Positions 43,464-51,357 of a stretch of DNA of 63,516 bases are shown piece by piece; position 1 is the first letter of the stretch; every line of letters starts with the position of its first letter. Made by a program: the position numbers and the translations under genes. The stretch is from Planctomycetota bacterium (lineage in GTDB: Bacteria; Planctomycetota; UBA1135), in contig PAHY01000036.1 of the NCBI GenBank assembly GCA_002705055.1, positions 1-63,516 of the forward strand, in the 5' to 3' direction. The notes beneath the pieces were generated by a model. It was not told where the DNA came from. It saw nothing but the letters and a program-made list of their open reading frames with translations, and did no database searches.

Positions 43464-44726
43464 TTAGTCGCCACGCGCGAAGCTCGCACGCGCGCGCAGG
43501 TCGGAGCGATAAGCCCAGGCCGCCAGCGCCGCGCCCACCGCGGCATGGAAGGAGCGCGTCGCCAGCGTCACGGTGTCGCTCTCGCCGAAGTAGAACACGA
43601 GCGGCGCGAAGCCGACCGAAGCGAGGCAGATGAAGAACCAGCGGCTGGGCGTCAGCGGGCGACCGCGGCGCGCCAGCAGCAGGACCGGGATCCGCACCAG
43701 CAGCCAGGCCAGAGCGATCGCCAGCAAGCTTCCTTGAGTCGGCAGCCATCGGTCGAACGCGGACCCGGTGATGAATCCGGCGATCGTCACGACCTCGACT
43801 TCGAGGATGACCGCGGTGATCAATGCCCAGAAGGCCGCCGCGCGCGGACGGCTCGCCGGGTCCAGCGGGCGCTGGGCGTTGGCATAGGCGTAGAGCATCG
43901 GCCCGATCAGCCACAGCCAGACGATCGAGATGACGCCGAGGCCAAACCAGCCCATTGCCCAGAGGCCGCCCTCGTGTCGGGCGTCGAGGCCAAACTCGAC
44001 CAGCGCGACGGCCACCCCGGCCAACCAGAAGCGAGTCAGACTGCTCAGCCCGTAGGCCCAGGTCGGCGAGCCTCGCCCCGCGGCACGGCGGCGCTGCGCC
44101 CAGCGCTTCCACAGCAGGAAGCCCGGGAACCAGGCCGCGGTCCCCGCCAGCCAGGAGCAAGTCGTCAGCAGCTCCCCGGGCTCAAAGAGCGGCAGCAACA
44201 GCAACAGCTCGACGAAGGCGACCCGGACCTCTGGCGCCAGCGGAGCCACGCGCTGCGGGTCGGGTAGATCCGCGGTCTGCGCCGCGCGCGCCCATGCCCT
44301 GGGGTAAACGCCCTGAGTGAGCACGACCCAGACAGCGGCCAAGCTCATCCACTGCTCGACTCCGTGGATCCACCACCAGCCAAGGACCAGGTCGATCACG
44401 GTCAGCCACAGAAAGAGCACCGCCGCGCGCAGAACCAGCACCCAAAGCCACACCAGCCAGGGGAAACGGCGGACGGCTCGCTGCGCCTGCAGCGCGGGAA
44501 TCACGATCAGCAGCCAGCCGAGAAGATAGGGCGGCGCGAGATGCTGCACCCCGATCAGGGCGAGGCTGCTGCCGCTCGCAAGGAAGAAGCCGGTCAGAAA
44601 GGCAAGGACGACCACGCCCCCCGCCTCGATCGCCAGCGCGCGCCCCAGGCTGGGCCAATGCAGCGCTGGCTGCGGTCCGGGCACGGTGCGCAGACCGTGC
44701 GGGTGGACGGGCTGGTCGAGGCTCAC
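43464..44726 (-). CDS. Multi-pass membrane protein, unknown (tandem relative of the upstream gene)
   Basis: The 420-residue protein from GTG 44726, which overlaps the stop of the upstream gene by 3 bases. About ten helices with many Trp residues, e.g. AIEAGGVVVLAFLTGFFLASGSSLALIG, LLGWLLIVIPALQAQRAVRRFPWLVWLWVLVLRAAVLFLWLTVIDLVLGWWW and LWAMGWFGLGVISIVWLWLIGPMLYAYA. The first ~130 residues resemble those of the upstream gene, indicating duplication. The frame extends upstream of 44726 only as shadow. No known domain recognised. Confidence 0.78.
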   Translation of the reverse strand: MSLDQPVHPHGLRTVPGPQPALHWPSLGRALAIEAGGVVVLAFLTGFFLASGSSLALIGVQHLAPPYLLGWLLIVIPALQAQRAVRRFPWLVWLWVLVLRAAVLFLWLTVIDLVLGWWWIHGVEQWMSLAAVWVVLTQGVYPRAWARAAQTADLPDPQRVAPLAPEVRVAFVELLLLLPLFEPGELLTTCSWLAGTAAWFPGFLLWKRWAQRRRAAGRGSPTWAYGLSSLTRFWLAGVAVALVEFGLDARHEGGLWAMGWFGLGVISIVWLWLIGPMLYAYANAQRPLDPASRPRAAAFWALITAVILEVEVVTIAGFITGSAFDRWLPTQGSLLAIALAWLLVRIPVLLLARRGRPLTPSRWFFICLASVGFAPLVFYFGESDTVTLATRSFHAAVGAALAAWAYRSDLRARASFARGD

Positions 44727-45628
44727 GCCAGCTTCGCCTCGCGGAGTTTCACCGTCCACGCCTCGGCGTAGCGCAGCTGGCCCCAGGTGACGACGGGGAT
44801 CGAGGCAAGGACGAAAGCCGGCGAGGCGTCCAGGTAGGTCAGCTTGTTCACAAACCCGGGAAATGGCGCGACGAGCATGACCCAACGCAGCAGTCCTACG
44901 CCGAACTGCACTCGCTGCGGGATTTGCGCCCGGCGCCCCACGCGTGCCAGGACGGGAATCGCCAGAGCCCAGCCGCACGAGACGGCGAACAGCACGTAGG
45001 CCGCGCAGCCGAGAAACAGCGCCACGTGAATTCCGTCGCTCTGGATCACGAAGAGAAGGACCAGCAAGCTGACGAGGAGGATGCACTCCGTGACGGCGAC
45101 CCGGGCGAGGATGCCTGCGTCATAGACCTTCCGCGGGCGCTGCGTGCTGGACGTGCGGGTACCGCCCGCGTCGAGCTGCCGCCGCTCCCAGCTGGAACCG
45201 TAGGCGATCCCGCCGATCAGGGCCCAGATCGAGCCGCCCCAGTAGAAAATGCTCGGTACATCCATGACATAGAAAAGGGGATCGATCGCACCCGACGCAA
45301 CGTCCGCGTCGATCCTCGCCGCCCAGAGATCCCCGACCCAGAACATCCCCATCGGCATCGCGCCGCGTGCGACGCACACGACGAGCCAGAGCATCCAGGG
45401 GAAGCGCTCGCAGCGACCTTGGAGCGCGAGTATCCCGAAGGCGAACAGCCAGCTGAAGGCGTAGCCGCCCAGCAGAATCAGCAGCGCCTCCAGGCCCACC
45501 CAGAAGGAGAAGATCGGGAAGGCCAGCAGCAGGAAAGCGATGATCGCCAGCTCCAGCGGCACCGCGGCGCACAGCGCGCGGCGGTCGACCAGAGATCGAG
45601 GCGGAGAAATCGCGGTCATCGGCTGCAC
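44723..45628 (-). CDS. Multi-pass membrane protein, unknown
   Basis: The 301-residue protein has about eight helices: LELAIIAFLLLAFPIFSFWVGLEALLILLGGYAFSWLFAFGILAL, CERFPWMLWLVVCVARGAMPMGMFWVGDL, SIFYWGGSIWALIGG, TECILLVSLLVLLFVIQ and VALFLGCAAYVLFAVSCGWALAI. It shares the FPWxxWLxVxVxR segment and early helices with the downstream gene, to which it is coupled by a stop/start overlap. Function unknown. Divergent from the iorA-like gene at 45658. Confidence 0.78.
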   Translation of the reverse strand: MQPMTAISPPRSLVDRRALCAAVPLELAIIAFLLLAFPIFSFWVGLEALLILLGGYAFSWLFAFGILALQGRCERFPWMLWLVVCVARGAMPMGMFWVGDLWAARIDADVASGAIDPLFYVMDVPSIFYWGGSIWALIGGIAYGSSWERRQLDAGGTRTSSTQRPRKVYDAGILARVAVTECILLVSLLVLLFVIQSDGIHVALFLGCAAYVLFAVSCGWALAIPVLARVGRRAQIPQRVQFGVGLLRWVMLVAPFPGFVNKLTYLDASPAFVLASIPVVTWGQLRYAEAWTVKLREAKLA

Positions 45629-45657
45629 GGGGGCAAGCGATCCGTCAGAATCGAGGC

Positions 45658-46125
45658 ATGGTTCGCCTGCGCATCAATGGCGAGGAGCGGGAAGTCGAGG
45701 TCGACCCGACCACCCCGCTGCTCTGGGTCCTGCGGGACCACCTTCAGCTTACTGGGACCAAGTACGGCTGCGGCCGCGGCTTGTGCGGCACTTGCACCGT
45801 GCACCTGGGCGGCAACCCGGCCCGCGCCTGCATCCTGCCGGTCAGCGCTGCGGCCGGTCAGGACATCCGCACCATCGAGGGGCTGGAAGGCGCCGCCGGC
45901 GAGGCCGTCAAGGATGCCTGGCGCGAGCACGCGGTCCCGCAGTGTGGTTTCTGCCAGGCCGGTCAGGTCATGAGCGCCGCCGCCCTGCTGGAAGGCAATG
46001 ACGCGCCCAGCCAGCAGGACATCGACGACGCGATGAGCGGCAACCTGTGCCGCTGCGCGACCTACGATCGAATCCGCGGCGCGATCAGCGACGCGGCCGC
46101 CAAGCTGCGCGGGGAGGGCGAGTGA
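45658..46125 (+). CDS. 2Fe-2S subunit of a xanthine-dehydrogenase-family oxidoreductase (IorA-like)
   Basis: The 155-residue protein has the plant-type 2Fe-2S motif CGRGLCGTC (with upstream Cys in GTKYGC) and the second cluster CGFCQAGQ...NLCRCATYDRI. It carries electrons from the molybdopterin subunit, as in isoquinoline 1-oxidoreductase and bacterial aldehyde oxidoreductases. Four-base overlap-like TGATG coupling with the large subunit downstream. Confidence 0.94.
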   Translation: MVRLRINGEEREVEVDPTTPLLWVLRDHLQLTGTKYGCGRGLCGTCTVHLGGNPARACILPVSAAAGQDIRTIEGLEGAAGEAVKDAWREHAVPQCGFCQAGQVMSAAALLEGNDAPSQQDIDDAMSGNLCRCATYDRIRGAISDAAAKLRGEGE

Positions 46126-48395
46126 TGACGAAGAGCACCACCATCGAACGTCGCAGTTTTCTCCGCATGCTGGCCGGAGGCGGCCTGGCGCTGGCCTTCG
46201 GCACGCAGGCTGGTAGCGCCGCGCTGCTGAGCTGCCAGGATGTCCGCGAAGCCGAGGCCTTCGTCCCCGAACTGTGGGTCACGCTGTTGCCCAGCGGCGA
46301 GGTCAAAATCGTGGCGCACCGCTCCGAGATGGGCACCGGCATCGCCACCTCGCTGCCCATGGTCGTGGCCGATGAAATGGAGGCCGACTGGGCACGCGTC
46401 ACCATCGAGCAGGCGCCGGGCGACGCGCGCTACGGCGACCAGAACACCGACGGCTCGCGCAGCGTGCGGCAGTTCTACGAGATCATGCGCCAGGTCGGCG
46501 CGGCCATGCGCCAGATGCTCGAGCAGGCCGCAGCCAACCGCTGGGGCGTGCCGGTCAGCGAGTGCAAGGCGCAGCTGCACGAGGTCGTCCACACCAGCGG
46601 CAAGAAGCTGGGCTATGGCGAGCTCGCCACCGAGGCCGGTCAGCTCGAGAAGCCGGCCGAGTCGGAACTGGTGTTCAAGAAGCCCAGTGAACGTCGCTAC
46701 CAGGGCAAGGGCGTGCCGATCCGCGATATGGAAGGCATCCTCGACGGCACCGCGCAGTACGGCGCCGACGTCCGCATCGACGGCATGAAGTACGCGGTGA
46801 TCGCGCGGCCGCCGGTGCTCGGGGCCACCCCGACCAGCTTCGATCGTGCCGCCGCCGAGGCCATCCCCGGCGTCGAGCAGGTGCTCGAGATGGACGCGCA
46901 CGCGCCCGCCCAAGCCCCGGGCTTCAACCCGCTGGGCGGAGTCGCGGTGATCGCGAGCTCGACCTGGGCTGCGATGCAGGGTCGCGAAGCCCTGGCCGTG
47001 AAGTGGGACCTGGGCCCGAACGCCGCGGCCGGGACCGAATCGCAGATGGAGATGCTGCGCGCGTCCTCGCGCGAGAACGGCGAGATCGCCCGCAAGCGCG
47101 GCAACGCGGTGAAGGCCATCGCCGATGCGCCAGACGACAAGGTGATCCGCGCCGAGTACGAAGCCCCGTACCTCGCGCACGCTTCGATGGAGCCGCCCTG
47201 CGCGGTGGCGCATGTCACTGAAGAGGGCTGCCATTGCTGGGCTCCGACCCAGAACCCGCAGGCCGCTCAGGGCACGGTGGCGCAGGTGCTCAACCTGCCG
47301 CCCAACCAAGTGCGGGTCGACGTGACTCTGCTGGGCGGCGGCTTTGGTCGCAAGTCCAAGCCGGACTACGTCGCCGAAGCGGCCGTGCTGTCGAAGAAGA
47401 TCGGCGCGCCGGTGCAGGTGTTCTGGAGTCGCGAAGACGACATCCGCCACGACTACTACCACTCGGTCTCGGCGATGCAGCTCGAGGCCGCGCTCGGCGA
47501 AGACAACTTCCCCACCGCCTGGCGGGCGCGTTCGTCCTTCCCGGCGATCGGCACCAGCTTCAACCCGGCGGCGGATCGCGGCTCGGGCTTCGAGCTGGAC
47601 CTCGGCTTCAAGGATGTGCCCTGGGACCTCCCCCACATCCAGGTCGAGTCCGGCAAGTCCTCCGGCGTGGTGCGCGTGGGCTGGCTGCGCTCGGTGTGCA
47701 ACATCTTCCACGCCTTTGCCGCGCACAGCTTCGCCGACGAACTCGCGCAGGCTGCCGGCATGGACTCGCTTGAGTTCCTGCGCAAGCTCATCGGACCGCC
47801 GCGCAAGATCGACCTCGCCAAGGACGACGCGCAGTACAGCAACTACGGCGAGCCGATCGACAAGCATCCGATCGACACCGGCCGCATGCTGGCGGTGCTG
47901 AACCGCGCTGCGGAAATGTCAGGCTGGGGCCGCCGCCAGCTCGCGCCCAACCGCGGCGTCGGGATTGCGGTGCACCGCAGCTTCCTGGCTTACGTCGCCA
48001 ACGTGGTCGAGGTGGAGGTGGCGCCGAATGGCCGCCTCTCCATCGAACGCGTCGACATCGCCTGTGATGCCGGCACGGTGCTGCACGAGGAACGCGTCCG
48101 CGGACAGATGTCTGGCGGGGTGCTGTTCGGCCTCAGCGCCGCGCTGCACGGCAACATCACGGTGCGCGACGGCGCAGTGGTGCAGTCGAACTTCCACGAC
48201 TACCCGTTGCTGCGCATGAGCGAAGCCCCCAAGGAGATCAACGTCGAGATCCTGCCCAGCGATGCCCCGCCGTCCGGCGTCGGCGAAGCCGGCACCCCGC
48301 CGGCCGCCCCGGCGCTCGCCAACGCGATCTACGCGGCCAGCGGCCACCGCCTGCGCCGCCTGCCGATCAGCGGCCAAAACCTGGCGCACGGCTAA
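46125..48395 (+). CDS. Molybdopterin-binding aldehyde oxidoreductase large subunit (IorB-like), Tat-exported
   Basis: Oxidises aldehydes or N-heterocycles at a molybdenum-pterin-cytosine-dinucleotide centre. Start at ATG 46125 (MTKSTTIERRSFLRMLAGGG), the overlap coupling with the small subunit and a twin-arginine signal (ERRSFLRML then hydrophobic stretch) supporting export. The 756-residue protein shows the IorB hallmark segments VTLLPSGEVKIVAHRSEMGTGIATSLPMVVADEM, YEAPYLAHASMEPPCAVAHV, LLGGGFGRKSKPDYVAEAA and SGVGEAGTPPAAPALANAIYAA. No molybdenum-cofactor maturation gene is adjacent. Confidence 0.95.
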   Translation: MTKSTTIERRSFLRMLAGGGLALAFGTQAGSAALLSCQDVREAEAFVPELWVTLLPSGEVKIVAHRSEMGTGIATSLPMVVADEMEADWARVTIEQAPGDARYGDQNTDGSRSVRQFYEIMRQVGAAMRQMLEQAAANRWGVPVSECKAQLHEVVHTSGKKLGYGELATEAGQLEKPAESELVFKKPSERRYQGKGVPIRDMEGILDGTAQYGADVRIDGMKYAVIARPPVLGATPTSFDRAAAEAIPGVEQVLEMDAHAPAQAPGFNPLGGVAVIASSTWAAMQGREALAVKWDLGPNAAAGTESQMEMLRASSRENGEIARKRGNAVKAIADAPDDKVIRAEYEAPYLAHASMEPPCAVAHVTEEGCHCWAPTQNPQAAQGTVAQVLNLPPNQVRVDVTLLGGGFGRKSKPDYVAEAAVLSKKIGAPVQVFWSREDDIRHDYYHSVSAMQLEAALGEDNFPTAWRARSSFPAIGTSFNPAADRGSGFELDLGFKDVPWDLPHIQVESGKSSGVVRVGWLRSVCNIFHAFAAHSFADELAQAAGMDSLEFLRKLIGPPRKIDLAKDDAQYSNYGEPIDKHPIDTGRMLAVLNRAAEMSGWGRRQLAPNRGVGIAVHRSFLAYVANVVEVEVAPNGRLSIERVDIACDAGTVLHEERVRGQMSGGVLFGLSAALHGNITVRDGAVVQSNFHDYPLLRMSEAPKEINVEILPSDAPPSGVGEAGTPPAAPALANAIYAASGHRLRRLPISGQNLAHG

Positions 48396-48766
48396 TCCTG
48401 CGGCGGCTCGGCCGCGAGCAGCCACTGTCGCGCGTCTTCCAGCTCGTCGAGATGGAAGACGCGGACCTCGCAGGACATGAACTTGCGGAAGGGAACGATC
48501 ATCCACTCGATCCACTTCTGATCCGCGACGACGGCGACGTGGGTGAAGCTCTTGATGTGCTTCGGCCCCCACTTGAAATCCGCCCAGATCGCCGAGGGCT
48601 GGATCTTGCCGATCCGCTCGATCACCTCGAGGAAGCGCAGCTGCCCGAACTGCTCGATCATCTCGTCCGCTTTGGCGGTGAGCGCGTCGTAGTCCTTGCG
48701 GATGAGCGGGCCGTCGAGCGTGCACTCGAGCAGATTGGTGTCCTGGTACTGTTCGAACTTCAGCAT
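48392..48766 (-). CDS. SpoIIAA-like (STAS/DUF3478) protein
   Basis: The 124-residue domain with MLKFEQYQDTNLLECTLDGPLIRKDYDALTAKADEMIEQFGQLRFLEVIERIGKIQPSAIWADFKWGPKHIKSFTHVAVVADQKWIEWM is typical of SpoIIAA-like (SCP2-adjacent STAS) proteins. Start set at 48766, where GGAGGG sits 5 bases before the ATG; the frame to 48868 lacks such a site. Role unknown. Convergent with the large molybdenum subunit gene (4-base tail overlap). Confidence 0.85.
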   Translation of the reverse strand: MLKFEQYQDTNLLECTLDGPLIRKDYDALTAKADEMIEQFGQLRFLEVIERIGKIQPSAIWADFKWGPKHIKSFTHVAVVADQKWIEWMIVPFRKFMSCEVRVFHLDELEDARQWLLAAEPPQD

Positions 48767-48813
48767 GGATTCCCTCCACCATGCCCTAACTCGGGGTGCG
48801 TTGCCGAAAAGGG

Positions 48814-48842
48814 TTGACCTCGCCGGAATCGCTGCGTATCTT
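48814..48842 (+). promoter_or_regulatory. Promoter upstream of the rtcB leader
   Basis: TTGACC (48814-48819), 17-base spacer, TATCTT (48837-48842): a good sigma-70-type match. Transcription would start near 48849, 2-3 bases before the mini-ORF ATG at 48852. Confidence 0.7.
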
Positions 48843-48851
48843 CCTCGCCCC

Positions 48852-48929
48852 ATGTTCACGAACCTCACCGACGAACCGAAGCTGCGGCGCGACCTCTTGT
48901 CGCCCGTATCGCTGCCGGGTCAGGTGTAG
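48852..48929 (+). CDS. Possible 25-aa leader mini-ORF upstream of rtcB
   Basis: ATG at 48852, TAG at 48927-48929. The encoded peptide begins MFTNLTDEPKLRRDLL. It would start almost at the transcript 5' end (leaderless) and ends right before two tandem hairpins, the second with a T-rich tail. This arrangement looks like an attenuation leader, but the peptide has no obvious run of one amino-acid type (five Leu, two Arg), so the signal, if any, is unclear. Confidence 0.35.
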   Translation: MFTNLTDEPKLRRDLLSPVSLPGQV

Positions 48930-48964
48930 GCGGAACATCCGCGGCGCGCGTTGCGCGCTTTCTT
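48930..48964 (+). terminator. Tandem hairpins before rtcB, second with T-rich tail
   Basis: GCGGA-ACA-TCCGC (48930-48942) is directly followed by GCGCGC-GTT-GCGCGC (48944-48958) and then TTTCTT (48959-48964). It would act as an attenuator-like terminator between the promoter and rtcB (start 49076). The remaining 48965-49075 shows nothing I can assign. Whole gene-free stretch: 48767-49075. Confidence 0.5.
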
Positions 48965-49075
48965 CCTGGGCCCGGTGGCAAATGCCCGCCGCGCGGCCCG
49001 GAAGCAGCACCCCCCGGTGCTAGCCTCGTACGGCGCCCGGCAGGCAATCCACCTCGCCCGCTTTTTCAGCGAATC

Positions 49076-50299
49076 ATGCCTGTACGTCAAACCATCGAAG
49101 GCGGCCTCGTCCCGGTCAAGGTCTACACGACCGACATCGAAGATCAGGCCATGGAGCAGCTGCGCAAGCTGTCTCTGATGCCCTTCATTCACTCCCACGT
49201 CGCCGCGATGCCGGACGCCCACCTCGGCCGCGGTTCGACGATCGGGTCCGTCATTCCCACTTCCGGGGCGATCATCCCGGCCGCGGTCGGCGTCGACCTC
49301 GGCTGCGGCATGGCCGCGGTGCGGCTCGATATGAGTTCGCACGATCTGCCCGAGAACCTGCGCTCGATTCGTCGCGCCATCGAGAAGGCCGTGCCGCACG
49401 GCCGGACCGCGCACGGCGGACGCAACGACCGCGGCTCCTGGGGCCAGACGCCGAAGGAGGTGCTCAAACACTGGCGCAAGATCGACATCGAGACGCAGCT
49501 CGGGCACGTGCTCGCCCGGCACAAGAAGCTGATCGGGCCGAAGACCAACACGCACCGGCACCTGGGCACCCTGGGGACCGGCAACCACTTCATCGAGCTC
49601 TGCCTCGACGAAGAGGACCGCGTGTGGGTCATGCTGCACTCCGGCTCGCGCGGGGTGGGCAATCGGATCGGCAGCTACTTCATTGCCTGCGCCAAGCACG
49701 AGATGGACCGCCGCGGCATCCGCGTGCCCGACGAGGATCTCAGCTACCTGCCCGAGGATTCCGAGCTGTACGACGACTACGTCGACGCGCTGAACTGGGC
49801 GCAGGACTACGCTGCCTGGAACCGTCGCGTCATGCTGGAAGCTACGCTGAGTGCGATCCAGAAGGTGCTGAAGCGCAAGGCATTCGTCACCGAGAAGGCG
49901 ATCCAGTGCCACCACAACTACGTGGCGAAGGAGACCCACTTCGGCCAGGAGGTGCTCGTCACCCGCAAAGGCGCGATCCGCGCCGGCGCCGGGGAGCTGG
50001 GCATCATTCCCGGGTCGATGGGTGCCCAAAGCTACATCGTGCGCGGCAAGGGAAACCCGGACAGCTTTTGCTCGTGCTCGCACGGCGCCGGCCGCGCGAT
50101 GTCGCGCAACGCCGCCCGCCGTCGCTTCACGACCGCCGACCTCGAGACCCAGACGGAGGGCATCGAGTGCCGGAAGGACGACGGCGTGCTGGACGAAATC
50201 CCGGGTGCCTACAAGGACATCGACACCGTGATGGCGAATCAGGCGGACCTCGTCGAGGTCGTCCACACCCTGCGCCAGATCGTCAACGTCAAGGGTTAG
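49076..50299 (+). CDS. rtcB: RNA-splicing ligase RtcB
   Basis: GTP-dependent joining of 2',3'-cyclic-phosphate (or 3'-phosphate) and 5'-OH RNA ends, for tRNA and RNA repair. The 407-residue protein shows the manganese site GVDLGCGMAAVRL (Asp, Cys), GTLGTGNHFIELC, VMLHSGSRGVGNRIG, QCHHNYVAKE, and the nucleotidylated His region SFCSCSHGAGRAMSRNAARR. No rtcA or archease gene adjoins it. It is preceded by a leader with hairpins. Confidence 0.97.
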   Translation: MPVRQTIEGGLVPVKVYTTDIEDQAMEQLRKLSLMPFIHSHVAAMPDAHLGRGSTIGSVIPTSGAIIPAAVGVDLGCGMAAVRLDMSSHDLPENLRSIRRAIEKAVPHGRTAHGGRNDRGSWGQTPKEVLKHWRKIDIETQLGHVLARHKKLIGPKTNTHRHLGTLGTGNHFIELCLDEEDRVWVMLHSGSRGVGNRIGSYFIACAKHEMDRRGIRVPDEDLSYLPEDSELYDDYVDALNWAQDYAAWNRRVMLEATLSAIQKVLKRKAFVTEKAIQCHHNYVAKETHFGQEVLVTRKGAIRAGAGELGIIPGSMGAQSYIVRGKGNPDSFCSCSHGAGRAMSRNAARRRFTTADLETQTEGIECRKDDGVLDEIPGAYKDIDTVMANQADLVEVVHTLRQIVNVKG

Positions 50300-50306
50300 G
50301 ATGGCG

Positions 50307-50327
50307 GAAGGCCCCTTGCGGGCCTTC
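50307..50327 (+). terminator. 8-bp hairpin after rtcB, no T run
   Basis: GAAGGCCC (50307-50314) and GGGCCTTC (50320-50327) flank a 5-nt loop, 7 bases after the rtcB stop and 4 bases before the next ATG. No U tract. It may weaken or tune translation of the downstream gene rather than terminate. Confidence 0.4.
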
Positions 50328-50331
50328 TGCC

Positions 50332-51357
50332 ATGACTGTGCGCCCCTTCCTGCTCCCCGCCGACCCGCTTGACCGCTTCCTCGCGCTCTATCAGCAGGCG
50401 CGCGACACCGGCCGCTGGTGGGAGAAGCAGTCCAACTCGCTGCGGCATGCCTGCCTGGCGCTGGTCACGCTCGAGGGGCGGCCGGGTGATCTGATTCGGC
50501 GACTGCGCCGGACCGCCGACGAGCTGAAGTCGCGCAGCGGGATGTTCAGCCCGATGCAGAACGCGATGCGTTACGTCTACGCGGCGCATCTGATGGCGAT
50601 CGAGCTCTCGCCCGAGCGCATCCTGAAGGAGAGCGAGCGCCTGAAGCAGATGCTCAAGGCAGAGAAGCTGCCGCGCAGCACCTCCGCCTACAACATCGTG
50701 ACCGCGCTGGTGCTGCTGGAGCAGTCGCTGGAAGCGGGCGGTTCGGCGCGGATCAGCCGCGATCAGGTCGCGCGCATGGCGCAGATCTACCGCGCCTTCA
50801 AGGAGGATCACCCGTGGATCACCGGGGGCGATGACCTGGCCCCGGCAGCCCTGCTGGCGGGCGAGCCGGGCGCGCCGCGGGCGATCGCCAGCCGGGTCGA
50901 GTCGGTCTATCAAGAGCTGCGCAGCTTCAAGTACGGCCGCGGCAACGCGCTGCAGACGGCCGCGCAGCTGCTCAGCCTGCACCCGCAGGCCGCCTCGGGC
51001 GCGGTGCGCCAGTTCGACGCGATCTACCAGGGCTTCCGTGGCCGCGGGCTGTGGATGATGGAGTGCGACTACGACGAGGTCGCGGCGCTGAGTTTCGTGT
51101 CGGCCACGCCGACGACGATCGTGGACCGCACGTTGGACCGCCGCGAAGCGGTTCGCGCGCGCCGCTGGGGTCTGGGCAAGAACGAGACCTTCAGCGTGGC
51201 GTCATCCCTGACGATGCTCGAACTGCTAGGCCAAGCCGCGAGCCACGAAGAGCTCGCCGCCTTCTCGATGATCGTGCGCATTCAAGCAGTGATCCAGGCG
51301 CAGGCCGCAGCCACCGTGGCGGCAAGCAGCGGCGGCGCCGCCGCGGCAGCGAGCTAG
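50332..51357 (+). CDS. DUF4003-family protein
   Basis: The 341-residue soluble helical protein, start at ATG 50332 (MTVRPFLLPADPLDRFLALYQ); the open frame upstream lies inside rtcB. Characteristic segments are SNSLRHACLALVTLEGRPGDLIRRLRRTADELKSRSGMFSPMQNAMRYVYAAHLMA, SERLKQMLKAEKLPRSTSAYNIVTALVLLE and SVYQELRSFKYGRGNALQTAAQLL. I recall this pattern from DUF4003 proteins; function unknown. It ends in an Ala/Ser-rich low-complexity tail. Convergent overlap with the next gene. Confidence 0.75.
   Translation: MTVRPFLLPADPLDRFLALYQQARDTGRWWEKQSNSLRHACLALVTLEGRPGDLIRRLRRTADELKSRSGMFSPMQNAMRYVYAAHLMAIELSPERILKESERLKQMLKAEKLPRSTSAYNIVTALVLLEQSLEAGGSARISRDQVARMAQIYRAFKEDHPWITGGDDLAPAALLAGEPGAPRAIASRVESVYQELRSFKYGRGNALQTAAQLLSLHPQAASGAVRQFDAIYQGFRGRGLWMMECDYDEVAALSFVSATPTTIVDRTLDRREAVRARRWGLGKNETFSVASSLTMLELLGQAASHEELAAFSMIVRIQAVIQAQAAATVAASSGGAAAAAS

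Noticed and set aside
43272..44267. A 331-codon plus-strand frame opposite the GNAT gene and the membrane protein
   Set aside because: Gln/Arg/Pro/Ala-rich shadow across two real genes and their gap.
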